Shown one piece after another: positions 34,651 to 46,897 of a DNA stretch of 64,000 nucleotides; position 1 is the stretch's first letter; every line of letters starts with the position of its first letter. This DNA is from Diatrype stigma (taxonomy: Eukaryota; Ascomycota; Sordariomycetes; Xylariales; Diatrypaceae), in contig JAKJXP020000082.1 in NCBI GenBank assembly GCA_022225965.2, positions 62,001 through 126,000 on the forward strand, given 5' to 3'. Both the position numbers and the translations under genes were made by a program. The notes under the pieces were generated by a model, which ran no database searches, was not told the origin of the DNA, and saw only the letters and a list, made by a program, of their open reading frames with translations.

Positions 34651-37600
34651 AAATCGCTATACAAACGGTAGGCTATTTCGAAAATTTATTAATACAACGT
34701 TTAATATTTCGAATCCCTTTAATAAAATAATAACCATCCTATTTTAATACTTTAAATATATTGGCAATTAATAAAAAAATACTAACGCATTAAAAACAAT
34801 AATATATACTTTTCCGAGAATAAAAGATAAAATGTTTTTTTAATAAGGTATAAGATATACGTTTAATACGACGATATCGTTTAAGGCTTTGAGATTTACG
34901 ACGACTCTTCCTTTTTTCGCTTCATTTATTATTTTTCATATTACGAAAACGGAATAACCGAAAGGTATAAATTCTTTTATTTAATCCAAACGTTTAATAT
35001 TATGCATATTATTAAATAACTTATTAAAAAATTCTTTGTTTTTTTTATTTAATCGATATAAACGTATTTAAATGCTTTGTTTTTGCTATCCTTTTATTAA
35101 GTTCATACGTATTATTTTTTTTTTTTGGCATAAATATAATATTTTTGTCTTTCCAGACGTCGAATTTTTCGAACATTGTTTTAATTTTGGCTGCAAAAAC
35201 CTTATTTGCCGCCGATATAATAACGCCGTTTTTTGTATGGATTTTAAGATCGTTATTTGGTTTTATTAAATTAGTAATATATTCGTAATAATAAAGCTTC
35301 GCATATTTTTCTAATGGTTCGCTTAAATTATTTACGGCTTTTTATATGTTTTATAAAATGGTTTTTTTTAAAATAAACGCATATATTAATTCGTTTATTA
35401 TTTCGATTTCTTTGGATATAAATAATCGAAAAATCTCGTTTAAGCACTTTATTATTGCAAATATTACCGCTTAGGCTGTTATTATTTTCGTTCAGTTAAT
35501 ATTCGTATAATAAGCGTTTTTTACATTCGTAATTTGGCTTAAACGCATATTCCGGCGTATAATAACCGGTTCGTTTATATAATTAAAAACAAAAACAAGT
35601 TTCGAAATATTCGCATTAATAACTGCATTTATGGCATCCGGAAATGTAGCCGTAAAAGTATAAGCTTTTTTGTTTCCGTATTCGTCAGTATTACTTAATT
35701 CTGCAAATTTAATAAGAACTGTAACCATTATATGCGGTAATATAATTATATTAACTCTAGCGATTATTCGTCTTTTAATGGAAGGCGTTTTTCGAATAAC
35801 TTCGAAATCAAAACCAAAGCCCTTATAAGACGTTAATTTAAAACGCTTTTTCGTATAATCTATAATAGCTCCATAGCTATTAAGCTACGAATTTCCGAAC
35901 AACAGCTTAGGTTCGAAACTTTTATAAATCCAGGCTTCAATTAGGAATTATAAAACAACTTAAATATTTCCTAGCCTAATAAAAACATTTATTATTCATT
36001 TTGCTTTTTTAATTAACGTAATAAATCCTTTAATGCTTATTATCGTAATAAAATCGGCGTAAATTTTTATAGCTATAAGAAAATGCTTATATAATCAGTT
36101 TTTATTTATTATTTCGTTTAATAAACCGGTATTCGCATATTCGAATATTAAATATTCGGATACGTTAATAACGAATTTTAAGTATATATATCGAAAACGT
36201 ACGGTACCGGCTTTAAATATTTTGGGTTTTGTAATTATTATATGTAATAAAAATGCTTCTTTTTCGTTTAACGAATCCATTAAATAAAAATCGATAACGT
36301 TTCCGTCCATGTTATTATGGGACGTTTGAAAATATTCGTCTTTAATTTTCTCGACGGTAAATAACGGGGGCTTTAGCAGCATAAAAAATAAGGATTTATT
36401 TTTAAGGTTTAATTTAAGGACTGGCTTAATAATACGGCATTTATTCGATATAACGTATTTTATGCATTCGTTACGAGATCAAAACATTTTTTTGCACTTC
36501 TTATAAGTCCGTCGTTCTTATATTTGCTCGATTAATATTTCATTTTAATTATCATTATTATTAAAAAAAGTAACATAAATAAAAGCGTTATTATTATTTA
36601 CGAACTATTCGTTATTGCTATAATTTTTTAATATGAAATAGCTATTAATAATAAGCTGTTTTTCGGTAAACTTTTTAAAAGGGTTATTAATAATTACATA
36701 ATATTCGTTATCGAAATAAAACGTTTATATATTAACATTTTGACCTGCTTTTATCCATTTATTTCATCGACGGTTATTTCCGAATCTAACATTGCGTTTA
36801 CGTTTTCGGACGTTTTTGCTGCGGAATTTTTTATGCAAATTGCTTTTATAATTGTTACGATATAAACGAAATCCTTTTCGTAAATCTAAGCCTTTGCCTT
36901 TATTATTGCCGTTATAGTTGCCATAAAAGTTATTTTTTAATAATTTTGTTGCAATACCGTTTTAATTAGCTTGGTTTTCGAAATACGAAAATGATGTTAT
37001 CAATAAAGAACGATTTGGTATTTCGATTTGTTTATTAACTTTTAGGAATCTTTAATTAATGGATTTGTATTATTTCTTTTCGAGATTAAAGGCGGAAATA
37101 AACGCTTATGGCTATATTAATACTGCCTATTTATAAGAAATGAATTTGTTTTCGAAATATTAAAGCCAATTATTAAAACGGAAATTAAATTTGGAAATAA
37201 CAAGTATTTATCGCAATTATAAGTAAATTGCGTTATAAATATAAGTCATTAGCTGCATAAACGTTTTTATATCCGTTGCTTTGTAATATCTTATATGTTC
37301 CGTCGTTCATGCATAAACGGATATATTAATATAAACATAATTAAAACTATATTAATCCTTTAATAAAAATAGCAATGCATTAGCTTCTTTAATTTTAAAA
37401 CGTTGGGTAATTTTATTTAATAAGGCGTTTAAATTTCCGAATAAAATAGTTTTTATATTTTGGCTAACTTCTATTACTTACCAAACTTAAGCGTCTTTAC
37501 GGAGCAATTAAGGAAAATTTTTAATAATAATCTCGGCTTTATTCGGATTTTGGGCATGCTTATGCATTATAGTTATAAAGAGCTACATATTATGCCAATA

Positions 37601-39061
37601 AATATCCATACCGACTTAGGCGAAATTACCCGTTTTAAAAGAAGGTTCGAAGTTAGGGTTTAAAAAACCGATATTCTGGAGCTTCCATTTACGAATAAAA
37701 GAATCCTTAAATTAATTGTTTCTAAAAGATTAAAAAGCTGTTTTAATAATATCGATAAGCTTTTTAAGGCCTAGGTTCTTTAATTTATTAAATAAAACGA
37801 CAGCTTTACTTAAATCTTAAGCAAAAGCATTGGTTTCCGTAAAAGGATCTCCAAAATTCGAAGATCCGTTAAAAAAAAATGTTTTCGTATTTAAACCTAA
37901 CGGTTTAGCTCCGGTATTAAATATTTTTTCGTTATTAAGATTAAATAAATATATATTTAAAAATAAAAATACTAAAGGAATATAATAAATTTTTTATTTT
38001 TATTAAATTATGTCCTGGAAATGTTTTAATTAAAGGCGTCCGAATTTGTTTATAATATTTTCGGCTAGATTATTCCAATGTATTGGTATAAAAATATTCT
38101 TAAAAGGGATTTCTGGAAATATATTTTGTAAACCAAAAAATAACCTTTTCTTTAATATTTTAGGGGTTTATTTCGGGCTATCGTTAATTTATTCTTTTCA
38201 TTCTTAATTACCGTTACCGTTATTATTATTTAAAGAAATGTTTTATATAAAGGCAAGATTTAGGAACTTTTCGATAACGTATTTCTCGATTTCTAAATAA
38301 GCCTGTTTAAATTTCTAATAATTAATAATTCATTTAGCCGGATATTAAATAAATGAAACAAAAAAGTTTCTAATAATTCGCTTAAATTTTAATAAAAAAA
38401 GGTAATTATATTTTAAAAATAATTCATAAATTTTAAGAATAATATCTTTTAATAATAAATTATGTTTAAAATAATCTGGATAATTAATAATAAAATTTAA
38501 TATAGCTATAAAGATATTTTCCATTATGGATATGGAAATATAATAAAATTTTAAATATCGAAGTCGTAATGTAAAACGACGACCTCAAAAAAGTAAATAA
38601 TCGATAAATAATCGAATTATCGTAAAATAAGGATTTTTTTAATCGTCTTAATAAGGAAAAAACAGATTTAATAATTCCAAGAATAAAACCGATTAATATA
38701 AGGCCATTTTCGATAATTTATGTTGTCTTATAAACATCGACGCCTAGGATAAACAATTAAATCTCGAAAAAAAACAAACAAAATAAATATTAAAATAAAC
38801 GTTTTTATTTTCCGAAAATGAAAATAAAAACAAATTAATAAAAAGGAATTATCGCATTAATTAATTAATAACAAAAGAATAAATAAAATTGGAGCTTAAA
38901 AGGCCTAATCGATCGGCTTTAGGGCCGATATACGCCACCATAACGACTAAGCTCGAAAAAACCAATAAGATTTATAGCTTAATAATATAAGAACATAATA
39001 TTATTTATATAAATCAAAAGACCGATATGGTATATAGTTATGATGGTATACGAGGAAATGC

Positions 39062-39237
39062 TACCAAGTTATAAGGACAAACTTCAAATAAAAGACGATG
39101 ATAATTCTTTTAGGAAAAAATTAGCTACAGCTAAGCTGGTAAGATCTATTAATACAATGGAAAACAGGACCCACTGTCTTCTGGTTAAAAAAAGGAGCTT
39201 CTAAGCAGGGAAGCTTCCTGTGACAACTTCCTGTGAC
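39062..39237. repeat. Direct repeat copy B (LTR candidate)
   Basis: This is the partner of 29400-29582, less decayed, in the same orientation. It begins near TGCTACCAAG and ends CTGTGACA, so TG...CA termini are possible. If both copies are LTRs, the element spans about 9.8 kb and its coding strand is minus, consistent with the pol remnants between them. Target-site duplications could not be recognised. Confidence 0.68.
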
Positions 39238-40670
39238 ATATTAGCTTATATATTGGTTAATCCTTTTTGTATTTATAAGTTGCCCGTTTTTATTATAATA
39301 TCGACGTCCGCCATATTTGTATCAAAGTTATACGGGCTTATTATAGGCGCCTTAAGGGCCTTAATGGCTTTGGCTTTATTTTTGTTTTTTTTTGGCCTTT
39401 TTAATAAGTGACTTATTTTTATTTTTTTTATTAAGTCTTTTATGTTTCGATATATAATATTAACGGTAAATTTATTTTTATTAATATTTACGTTATTCGC
39501 TTTTTTAATGTCGATAAGTTGTATAGGATTTATTTTATTTAATGATAAAAAAATATAGCTTTGTTTATTTTTTAAGCGGACATTTTTTATTATTTTCCAG
39601 CCAGATTTATGCCGATATTAATCGTATATTTTTTAAATAATAAATATTTATTTAATTAAGATTGGATAATTTAAAAAGCTATTATTAATAGGAATAATTA
39701 AGGCGGATATTTGCGGTTTACGATAAATCGCTTTCGTTTTAGTAATGGTAAACCCTAAATTAAAAAGGATTTATTATTTTTGGGCAATATATAGGGCTAA
39801 AAAGATATCGTTAACAATAATTTAAGCTGGTTTAGGCTGGTTATTTTTTTTGCGCTTTTATATAGCTTTATTAATAACTTATAAAAAGTTAAATTAAGGT
39901 TATTTATGGGCATTATTAATCGGTATAATTATAAATGTAATAACTTAAGGCCGAATAAGATGTATAGGGGCTTTTATAAGGGGGGAAGATTTCGTTAAAT
40001 CGATAAACATAGGCTTTAAGCTTTCGCCGCATTCCGGGCAAAACCTAAAGGTCGGATTGTGCTTGCTAAAAACGCTATATTGGAAAATACAAAACATAAT
40101 ATAAATAATAAGGAATCGAAATAAATAAATAAAATTAAAGCAAGTTAATATAAGAAAATACGTATATATAACGAATAACGATAGCTAAAAAAAAGCAATA
40201 AACGAATATATAAATTTGTTTTAATTCGAATAAGCTTTTTTAAATTTAATTAATTTCGGTCGATCTTTATATGTTTTAATAAAATCCTTATTATTTCGTA
40301 TAAGTTTCCATAATTATTATTAATCGTTTTTAATTTATTAATTTTTAAAATATTACGTTTTCGTATTTAATATTAATGCATATAAAACAAAGCGGTTTAT
40401 TTTAAATTAAAGGCGGTAATAATTATTTTAATGCAATTTATATTGCTTTTTTTAACGTAGAAATGATTTAATTTATGTTATTACAGTATTAAATAATAAT
40501 ATTTATATTTGCATAGGCTTATATAAGCCTGTATATCGTTTTTTACCCTTAGATATATTAATTGTCGCATATTATTATTTAAGTAATATTTATATGGCTT
40601 ATGGCAATTGCTAGTTTACGCTTAATTTACTAAAGGGTATTTAATTTTACTTAAGGGTGGCCTTATAGCG

Positions 40671-41084
40671 TCAAAATATATTCTGAAACAGTGATCACTG
40701 TGGCCGACCGTAATTGGGGGGGGAGAGAGAAGGAATAGGGGTTACGTTCACAAGAAGAATCATAATTACTTGGCTAAGCAGCATTCCCCCCTTGCACAGA
40801 GCTACCCGTTACTAACCCAGAATGAGCGTTGTCTATTATACTATGAACGTCCCAATGGAATAGAGAATGCTTCTCTAACTAGCTAAACCCCCAAACAGAT
40901 ATACAGTTGTGTTTATTAAGCTGTACAACGAAGTATTAGCGCAACAGCAGCGTCAAACATACTCTAACCCTTCTGATCTAGAAGCTATCGAATCATCAGC
41001 TCTTCCAATGGTCTCGTGTGGGACACAATCGATCCAGGGTTCCCGATCCTTCACGAACTCTCTTCTGCCGGACCCCCACTATCT
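40671..41084. other. Spacer between AT-rich block and disordered-protein gene
   Basis: This 414 bp has normal composition and a G9-purine run near 40716-40737. It should contain the 3' end of the minus-strand gene to its right. No gene was seen. Confidence 0.4.
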
Positions 41085-44000
41085 TTACAAGAACACACTA
41101 CCCTCGTCACTGCTCACCATTCTCCTGCGTCTGCTGTTTAGAAATAAGTCAACCATTCTTTTACTTGTAGACCCTTGCGGTCCGAGTCTCGTGTCGGCGC
41201 CTTGAATGCTTGTTGTCGCTTCATTGCACGGAATCTCGTCAGTTCCCACTCGGGGACTCACATTCTCGCTCTTGATAGCGGTCGATTCCGTTACTGCAGT
41301 CCGTTTAGGAATCGCGAACGCATCTGATACCCCAAACTGTTTGTCAACGGCAGCAGCAATTCCAGGGCTCGACATACTTGTGGCGTCGCCTATTGGTTTC
41401 GTCTGCCTTCTAGGTAGTCTTGATGTTGCCTTGGAGGTTTCTCGAGGCGAATTACCCCCGAGAGCATTGAGGGATTGCATACGTGCTACAGTCTTCCGAG
41501 GAGTGTAACCAAGCGGCGTGGATTTAGATGAGTCTGTCGAAGTTCCGCCCGGATTAAGGCCGGATTTCCCGTTGGTCGAGGAATGCGCTGTAATTCGTAA
41601 GACATTCCTAGGCGGAATTGGAGGTGAGTATGGAGCTTCGTTTTCTTTGTCAGAAGACGAAGCCCCAAGCTTTGAGTTTGACACTAGTCGGGGAAGGTAG
41701 GTTGGTGGCTTGGAATTGCGCTCAGTGGATTGTGATGGAGCCCCAGGCCGGGTTGGCTGATACACTTCAAGCCCTTCCTCATTCTCTTCATCGATGATCT
41801 GAGCATCTTCACGGACATGGCGTGCCGAGGAAGAAATCGATGGGACGCCATCATGAACCTTGTTGTTTTCCGATCCAATAGGGGATCCCTCAAGTTTCGA
41901 TACATTAGCCGATAACCAGGTCTTCCAGTCTACCGAACTTGTTGATGAAGCGATGCGCTCTCTGGGTGGCATAAATCGTACAGATGGCATCGAAGGGTTT
42001 CGTCGATATATAGCCGACTCAGTGAAGATGGTCGCCTCTCCAGGGGTGCTAGGCGTTTTCGTACGATCTTCCTTTATAGTCATGGTGTGGTTCGATGTGT
42101 TCCTCGGTTCTTCAGTGGCACAGGAGTATATGCTCTTAGCGTACTGCATCTTTTGGTCTACCTCGGACTCGCATGTGCTAGGGCATCGCAGGTGTAAGTT
42201 GGTGAGAGATTGCAACCAAGGGTTGAAGTCTGGAGATTTTGGTTGTGGTTCGTCCGCTGCCCTCATTGACCCTTGTAGAGCACGTCTGTATGGGCTCTTC
42301 GCTCGGAATAAGTGGGAAGTTGGGCTACCGAAGAACAGTGACTTGCGGGTCGATAGATTTCGTGCGGGCAAGTGTTTTCTTCCCGAGGATGTAACAGACA
42401 GAAACTGGCTGTCCCCGGACGCAACCATATGGTCTCCTTCCACCGAAGGACTTTTGGGGGCACCTGGCAGTATTCTTCTTTCTCGGGCCTCTTCTTTACC
42501 ATCGTTAATCTTCCAGGTAGAGTCCACTCGGCTTTCTTTGGATCTGAAAGGAGTTATTGCCGTCTCAGTTGTTCTTACAGACTCCAGGTCTGAGTCATCG
42601 TCAGTAACGTGACGAATCGTCGGAGGAGTCTGCATCCGCTGGCTATCACAGTGACGGGAGCCTCTTGGAGGGACGAAACCTGTTTCTCCGATATCCTCCA
42701 CTCTCGTAGTTTTGTGCTCTACACTGCTCTGAGATTGTTTTCGTTTTCCATTGACTCGTTTCATCAAGGCCGAGTATATTCTGTGGCCGTCAACAGTTGG
42801 CAGAGGTCGCGATTGTGGTGGAAGACTGCTGTTATCTGGCTGTATAGGACTGTTGATGGTTGGTGCCCTCCTTGACGAGATAATGTGAGTACCGTTTTCC
42901 TTGATGATAGACAGGCGTTGCCGCCCCCCCTTTTCTCTTAGGCTGTTTACAGTGGTAACAGTATTAGTGTCAGAATTGCTCCAGCTAGTCACGCGAGACC
43001 TCTCGTCAGAGGCCCTTCTTTCGCTTCCGAGGCTCTCAACACTCCCCTGGTGAGAACGGAGCTGTTGGGTAGATGGCACAGCATGAAGAGATGGCACGCC
43101 AGAAGTGACACGAGACAAAGCACATTCGTTCTCGGAAAGGTTGCCCTGGAATACGTCGCTGTCGTGCGCAGTGGGATTTTCGATATTGGTATTATGTGTT
43201 CTGAGGGCTTGTATCTGTTGCGGGGGAAAGCACAGGCCGTGTGGTTCTTCCTTCCCGAGGTTGAAGAGGTTCTTGAACCTGTGCTTCAAGTTGTGTGACG
43301 CCTTACGAGCTTTGTTACGCATGACACCGTCCTTTGGAACTCTTAGGCTTATTGACGTAGCCTCGCTACTTACATCTCTTAGGCTCTTTTTGAAAGGCTT
43401 ATTACCTAGAGCTCTTGATCCAAAGTAGGCCGGCTCCTGACTAGTGGAAGATGTGTACTGATCACGCCGGCCTTTGAGGAAGCTCATGGACTTTGGCGAC
43501 TTGAGACCTGCTGGTGGTTGGTTCTCGTTAGACTTTGCTTCTATGGACGCAGGAGACCGCGACCAGTCATGGTTTCCGGTGGAGGTGTAGTGCCCCCTTC
43601 GAAATCCTCCCGTTGTGCCAGAGTCGGATGTGGTAATCATGGACCTCGCTTTGCGGATTCGACGGTAGGATGATGGAACTGAAGCGATGTTATCCTCAGG
43701 GGTGTAATACTCCTCACTCGTAACGAGTGCATCAATGTAATCTCCAGCCGTACCCTTCGCTAAGGAATCCATTCCGGAGGCAGTTGGGTTGGTTTCGGAT
43801 TGGGGCTCGACAGTGGCTTCAGTAACGTGGGAGCAACTACTACCTGAGTAGGCAATCGGGATATTCTCACTGGTATTTTGGTTCGATCTAGATGCTAATG
43901 ATGGCTTAGGCTGACAGTAACGAACGCTTTGTTGACGTCGAAGTGGTGACCTATCATTCGCACACGTTTGAGGGCTATTGCGGTTGCTAGTCTCGATCCC

Positions 44001-44201
44001 ACTGTTCCGCGAGGATGACCACTGAGAAGTGTCTGTTGATCCTCTATCGTTTGCCCTCGCGAAGGCTTGCATGGCTGCCGCTTGAGCATCACGCTCGGCC
44101 AGCTCGGGGAGGATATGCTCTATGCGGATGCTCTTCGCGGAACGGGTTGACTTTTGACGATTGAGACTGTTGGAGGATCTCGTACTGTTGCGACGCTGCA
44201 T
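41085..44201 (-). CDS. Conserved fungal disordered protein (uncharacterised)
   Basis: This single-exon ORF of 1,038 aa starts at ATG 44201. The protein is Ser/Arg/Thr/Pro-rich and mostly disordered, with no enzymatic domain visible. Short ordered-looking segments punctuate it: an N-terminal HILPELAERDAQAAAMQAFARA stretch; a basic segment near residues 275-315 (KARKASHNLKHRFKNLFNLGK); a VDWKTWLSANVSKLEG segment in the last third; and a basic C-terminal end (MVDLFLNSRRRRM). This pattern of short conserved islands in a disordered chain is known to me from uncharacterised ascomycete proteins, possibly cytoskeletal or signalling scaffolds, but that role is a guess. It ends only about 415 bp from the AT-rich block, yet shows normal codon use and no stops. 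Confidence 0.8.
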   Translation of the reverse strand: MQRRNSTRSSNSLNRQKSTRSAKSIRIEHILPELAERDAQAAAMQAFARANDRGSTDTSQWSSSRNSGIETSNRNSPQTCANDRSPLRRQQSVRYCQPKPSLASRSNQNTSENIPIAYSGSSCSHVTEATVEPQSETNPTASGMDSLAKGTAGDYIDALVTSEEYYTPEDNIASVPSSYRRIRKARSMITTSDSGTTGGFRRGHYTSTGNHDWSRSPASIEAKSNENQPPAGLKSPKSMSFLKGRRDQYTSSTSQEPAYFGSRALGNKPFKKSLRDVSSEATSISLRVPKDGVMRNKARKASHNLKHRFKNLFNLGKEEPHGLCFPPQQIQALRTHNTNIENPTAHDSDVFQGNLSENECALSRVTSGVPSLHAVPSTQQLRSHQGSVESLGSERRASDERSRVTSWSNSDTNTVTTVNSLREKGGRQRLSIIKENGTHIISSRRAPTINSPIQPDNSSLPPQSRPLPTVDGHRIYSALMKRVNGKRKQSQSSVEHKTTRVEDIGETGFVPPRGSRHCDSQRMQTPPTIRHVTDDDSDLESVRTTETAITPFRSKESRVDSTWKINDGKEEARERRILPGAPKSPSVEGDHMVASGDSQFLSVTSSGRKHLPARNLSTRKSLFFGSPTSHLFRAKSPYRRALQGSMRAADEPQPKSPDFNPWLQSLTNLHLRCPSTCESEVDQKMQYAKSIYSCATEEPRNTSNHTMTIKEDRTKTPSTPGEATIFTESAIYRRNPSMPSVRFMPPRERIASSTSSVDWKTWLSANVSKLEGSPIGSENNKVHDGVPSISSSARHVREDAQIIDEENEEGLEVYQPTRPGAPSQSTERNSKPPTYLPRLVSNSKLGASSSDKENEAPYSPPIPPRNVLRITAHSSTNGKSGLNPGGTSTDSSKSTPLGYTPRKTVARMQSLNALGGNSPRETSKATSRLPRRQTKPIGDATSMSSPGIAAAVDKQFGVSDAFAIPKRTAVTESTAIKSENVSPRVGTDEIPCNEATTSIQGADTRLGPQGSTSKRMVDLFLNSRRRRMVSSDEGSVFL

Positions 44202-45249
44202 GGGTATTGTTGGAGCTCAAGTCGTCTACTCCAATAAGGGGGGGATTCAACGTTAAGACTCGATCTGGTGTGCATGCGCAAGGAAGACTACTTAACAGGC
44301 GATAAGGTATAACAAATGGACGAATAGCTGCCTCAGGTTGGAATCAGAAGTAAACCAAAGACCGTTCATGAATAATGCGGTAGATGCTGATGGTGATGAT
44401 ATAGTTCAATCCGGAGCAATACAATCCAGTAAGGGGGGGTTTGGGATACGTGAAGCTGTAATTTATGTCTGTCGAAGGTGCTCTTGAGTTGAAAGTGAAT
44501 ATTTTGAGAAGGGCAAGTTCCAACATCCTTGACAACAGCAGGTACTCCTCTCGTAACTGAGTACTTGCCTACTTTATCATTGCAGGTGTACGTTGCCTGG
44601 CTCCTTCCTTCCTACTCACAGAAGCGGACTCCGTTATTACCTACGCAGTACATAATGGAAAGGGCGAAGAGCCAGGTATGAGAACGTTCTGCAGCTGCAC
44701 TCCTCGCGTTATAAACAGGGGCATAGGTAGATACCTACCTACTTACCTACATACCTTGCCCAGAAGGGGCATTGGCTTCAGACTGCCAGAGTAACCTGAA
44801 GTTCATCATCATGAATGGTACAAGGGTAAAAGGTATGCACACGGGATAAGCAGATACTCAGGTATCAGACAACTTCAGTGCTCAGTATTAATCACAATGA
44901 CTGTACTCGCCCAAGGCAAGGCCGCCCGACTGCACATGTACAAAGGTACTGAGTATAATACGGTATAACGACGCAAGACAGAAACATATCACTGATCACG
45001 CTGGCTGATCATAGATTTGGGGCCGAACTAATGCCATTGATGCTAGTTGAGACAATTCTAGGAACTCGTTTACTAATGCAATTGAAACCCATGTCACGAG
45101 TACAGTAAGAAATCCCGGGCACCCATATACCAAAAGGACAAGTACAATTTCCGCTACCTTCCCAGCAGCAAGCATTAGCTATCATCCATCAGGAGGCCCT
45201 CCCCCACGTCGGCCTGACTCGGCTCAGAACAATCGGGTGTCGAGGTCAT
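44202..45249. other. Intergenic region
   Basis: This 1.05 kb lies between the start of the disordered-protein gene and the end of the subtilisin gene. It contains TACCTAC-type microsatellite motifs around 44729-44754. No gene was seen. Confidence 0.45.
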
Positions 45250-46897
45250 TTAATGCCGGAGCTCCTCGAAGAACTCCTTGAGTTCCTCGTCAATGACCTC
45301 GTGGATCTTCTGGGAGAGCTCCTCGGCCTTGTCAGAGGCAGAGGAGAAACCCTTCACAACCTTGCCGGAGACAACGTTGAAGTCAGCAGCGATAGCCTTC
45401 TCGAGCTCGTCGATGGTGACCGAGTTGTCAGGAGTTCGCTCAGCAGTGTAACCACCTTCCGCGATGATCTGAGAGTAGTTGGACTTGCCACCACCGTTGA
45501 AGGCGAGCAGGTTGGGGGTGTCCTTGGGGATGTCGGAGAGGGTGTTCTCAGTGGCGATGCTGACCAGGTTCTTCTTCAGCTTCTCGGGGGTGATATCAGC
45601 CATTCCGTACTCGGAATCCTTGCTGGGCTGGAGAGAGAGGAAGTAGGACAGAAGACCAGCCAGATGAGGAGAGGCCATGGAAGTTCCGGAGATGGTGTTG
45701 ATAGCCGTCTTGCTTCCAATCCAGGTCGACTGGATGCTAAGACCCGGGCCGAAGATGTCGACACACTTGCCCCAGTTGGAGAAGTAGGCACGGCTGTCAT
45801 CGAGAGCAGAGGCTCCAACCGTGACGGCCTTGGTGGCAGCAGCAGGGGAGTAGTTGCAAGCATCAGCATTGTCGTTACCGGCAGCCACGGCGAAGTGGAG
45901 ACCAGCCTCGACAGCAGCGTTCACAGCCTGGTCAAGAGATGGGGACTTGCCGCCACCCAGCGACATGTTGGCAGCAGAGCCCTTGAAGCCCTTGCGCTTG
46001 CCCTTCTTGGCAAGGTCAACCTGCTTCAAGTGAGCCTCAGCAGCCCACTCGACACCCTTCATCACGTCAGACATGGTACCGGAGCCGTTGGATCGCAGCA
46101 CCTTGACCGCGTAAATGTTGGCCTTCTTGGCAACGCCGTACTTCTTGCCACCGACAGTGCCGGAGCAGTGAGTACCGTGGCCATTGCCATCAGCATCCTC
46201 ATCACCAGTGGGGATGGTCTTGCCCCATTTAGCACGACCCTCGAAGTCGACGTGCTCGATGTTGGTGCCGGTGTCAATAATATAGGCATCGACACCCTCA
46301 CCGCCGTCAGCGGCATACAAATACTTGTTGTAGGTACCGAATGACAGCGTGTCACGGTGGGACACACGGGCCAGACCCCAGGGAGCATTAGTCTCCAACT
46401 CGGGGTCTGAGGACATGGTGTGGACGATCGAGTCGCGCTCAATGTATTCGACCTGTGGGAACTCGCAGTTAGTCATACTGTTTCACAGCCGCATTGCGTA
46501 ATCAAGAACAAGAGCAACATACATCAGGGTGTCTTCGGAGCTCCTCGATGATAGTGTCATCGAAATGGCCGGAGTAGCCGAGGAACTCGCCGCCAATCTT
46601 GTAAGTGTGGGCAAGGCCACGGAAGACATCGTCTACAGTGGGGAACTGGCCACGCTTCCGGAGCTCGATCCGCTCCTGCTCACGGCTGCTATGGATCTGC
46701 TGGACCCAAGAGTGGTGGTCCGCAGCGGTAGAGTCTGTCACATGCTTCTTGAACTTGACAATGTAAGAGTTGGGGATCTCGTCGGCACCCGTTGATGAAA
46801 TGACAGGGGCAGCTCCATCATGGATGGTCTCGTAGCTGAAAGACGGCGCTGCCGCGGCAGTGCACGCCAGGGAGAGGAGCACAGCGAAGGCCCTCAT
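45250..46897 (-). CDS. Subtilisin-like serine protease, proteinase B (cerevisin) type
   Basis: This S8A peptidase, about 525 aa, is of the vacuolar/secreted PrB-Alp2 type and acts in bulk proteolysis and autophagic turnover. Two exons: 46897-46523 and 46452-45250. Residues 1-17 form a signal peptide (MRAFAVLLSLACTAAAA). An inhibitor-I9 propeptide follows (SYIVKFKKHV...GYSGHFDD...ERDSIV). The mature domain has the catalytic triad in order: Asp about 185 (IIDTG), His about 217 (GNGHGTHCSGT) and Ser about 383 (SGTSMASPH), with the oxyanion Asn about 318 (AAGND). A Glu/Lys-rich C-terminal extension of about 90 residues is usual for PrB rather than secreted proteinase K types. The intron sits just before VEYIERDS. 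GC-rich, strongly biased codons suggest high expression. The gene appears intact. Confidence 0.95.

Larger units (their letters stand above)
25400..40670. repeat. AT-rich, RIP-type degraded transposon block
   Basis: About 15.3 kb of very AT-rich DNA has no intact gene. CA and TG dinucleotides are strikingly scarce over long stretches (for example 27,241-27,360) while CG and TA are common. That is the signature of repeat-induced point mutation acting on both strands (CpA to TpA). Remnant reading frames are peppered with TAA and TAG. Both edges are sharp: normal composition resumes within about 100 bp at each side. The block contains chromovirus remnants, a pair of direct repeats, a tandem 21-bp repeat and another decayed element, each listed separately. 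Block edges are estimated by eye to within about 100 bp. Confidence 0.88.

Noticed and set aside
45253..46344. 363-codon plus-strand ORF opposite the subtilisin gene
   Set aside because: It is an exact antisense shadow of a strongly codon-biased gene; the minus strand has a complete catalytic triad and signal peptide.
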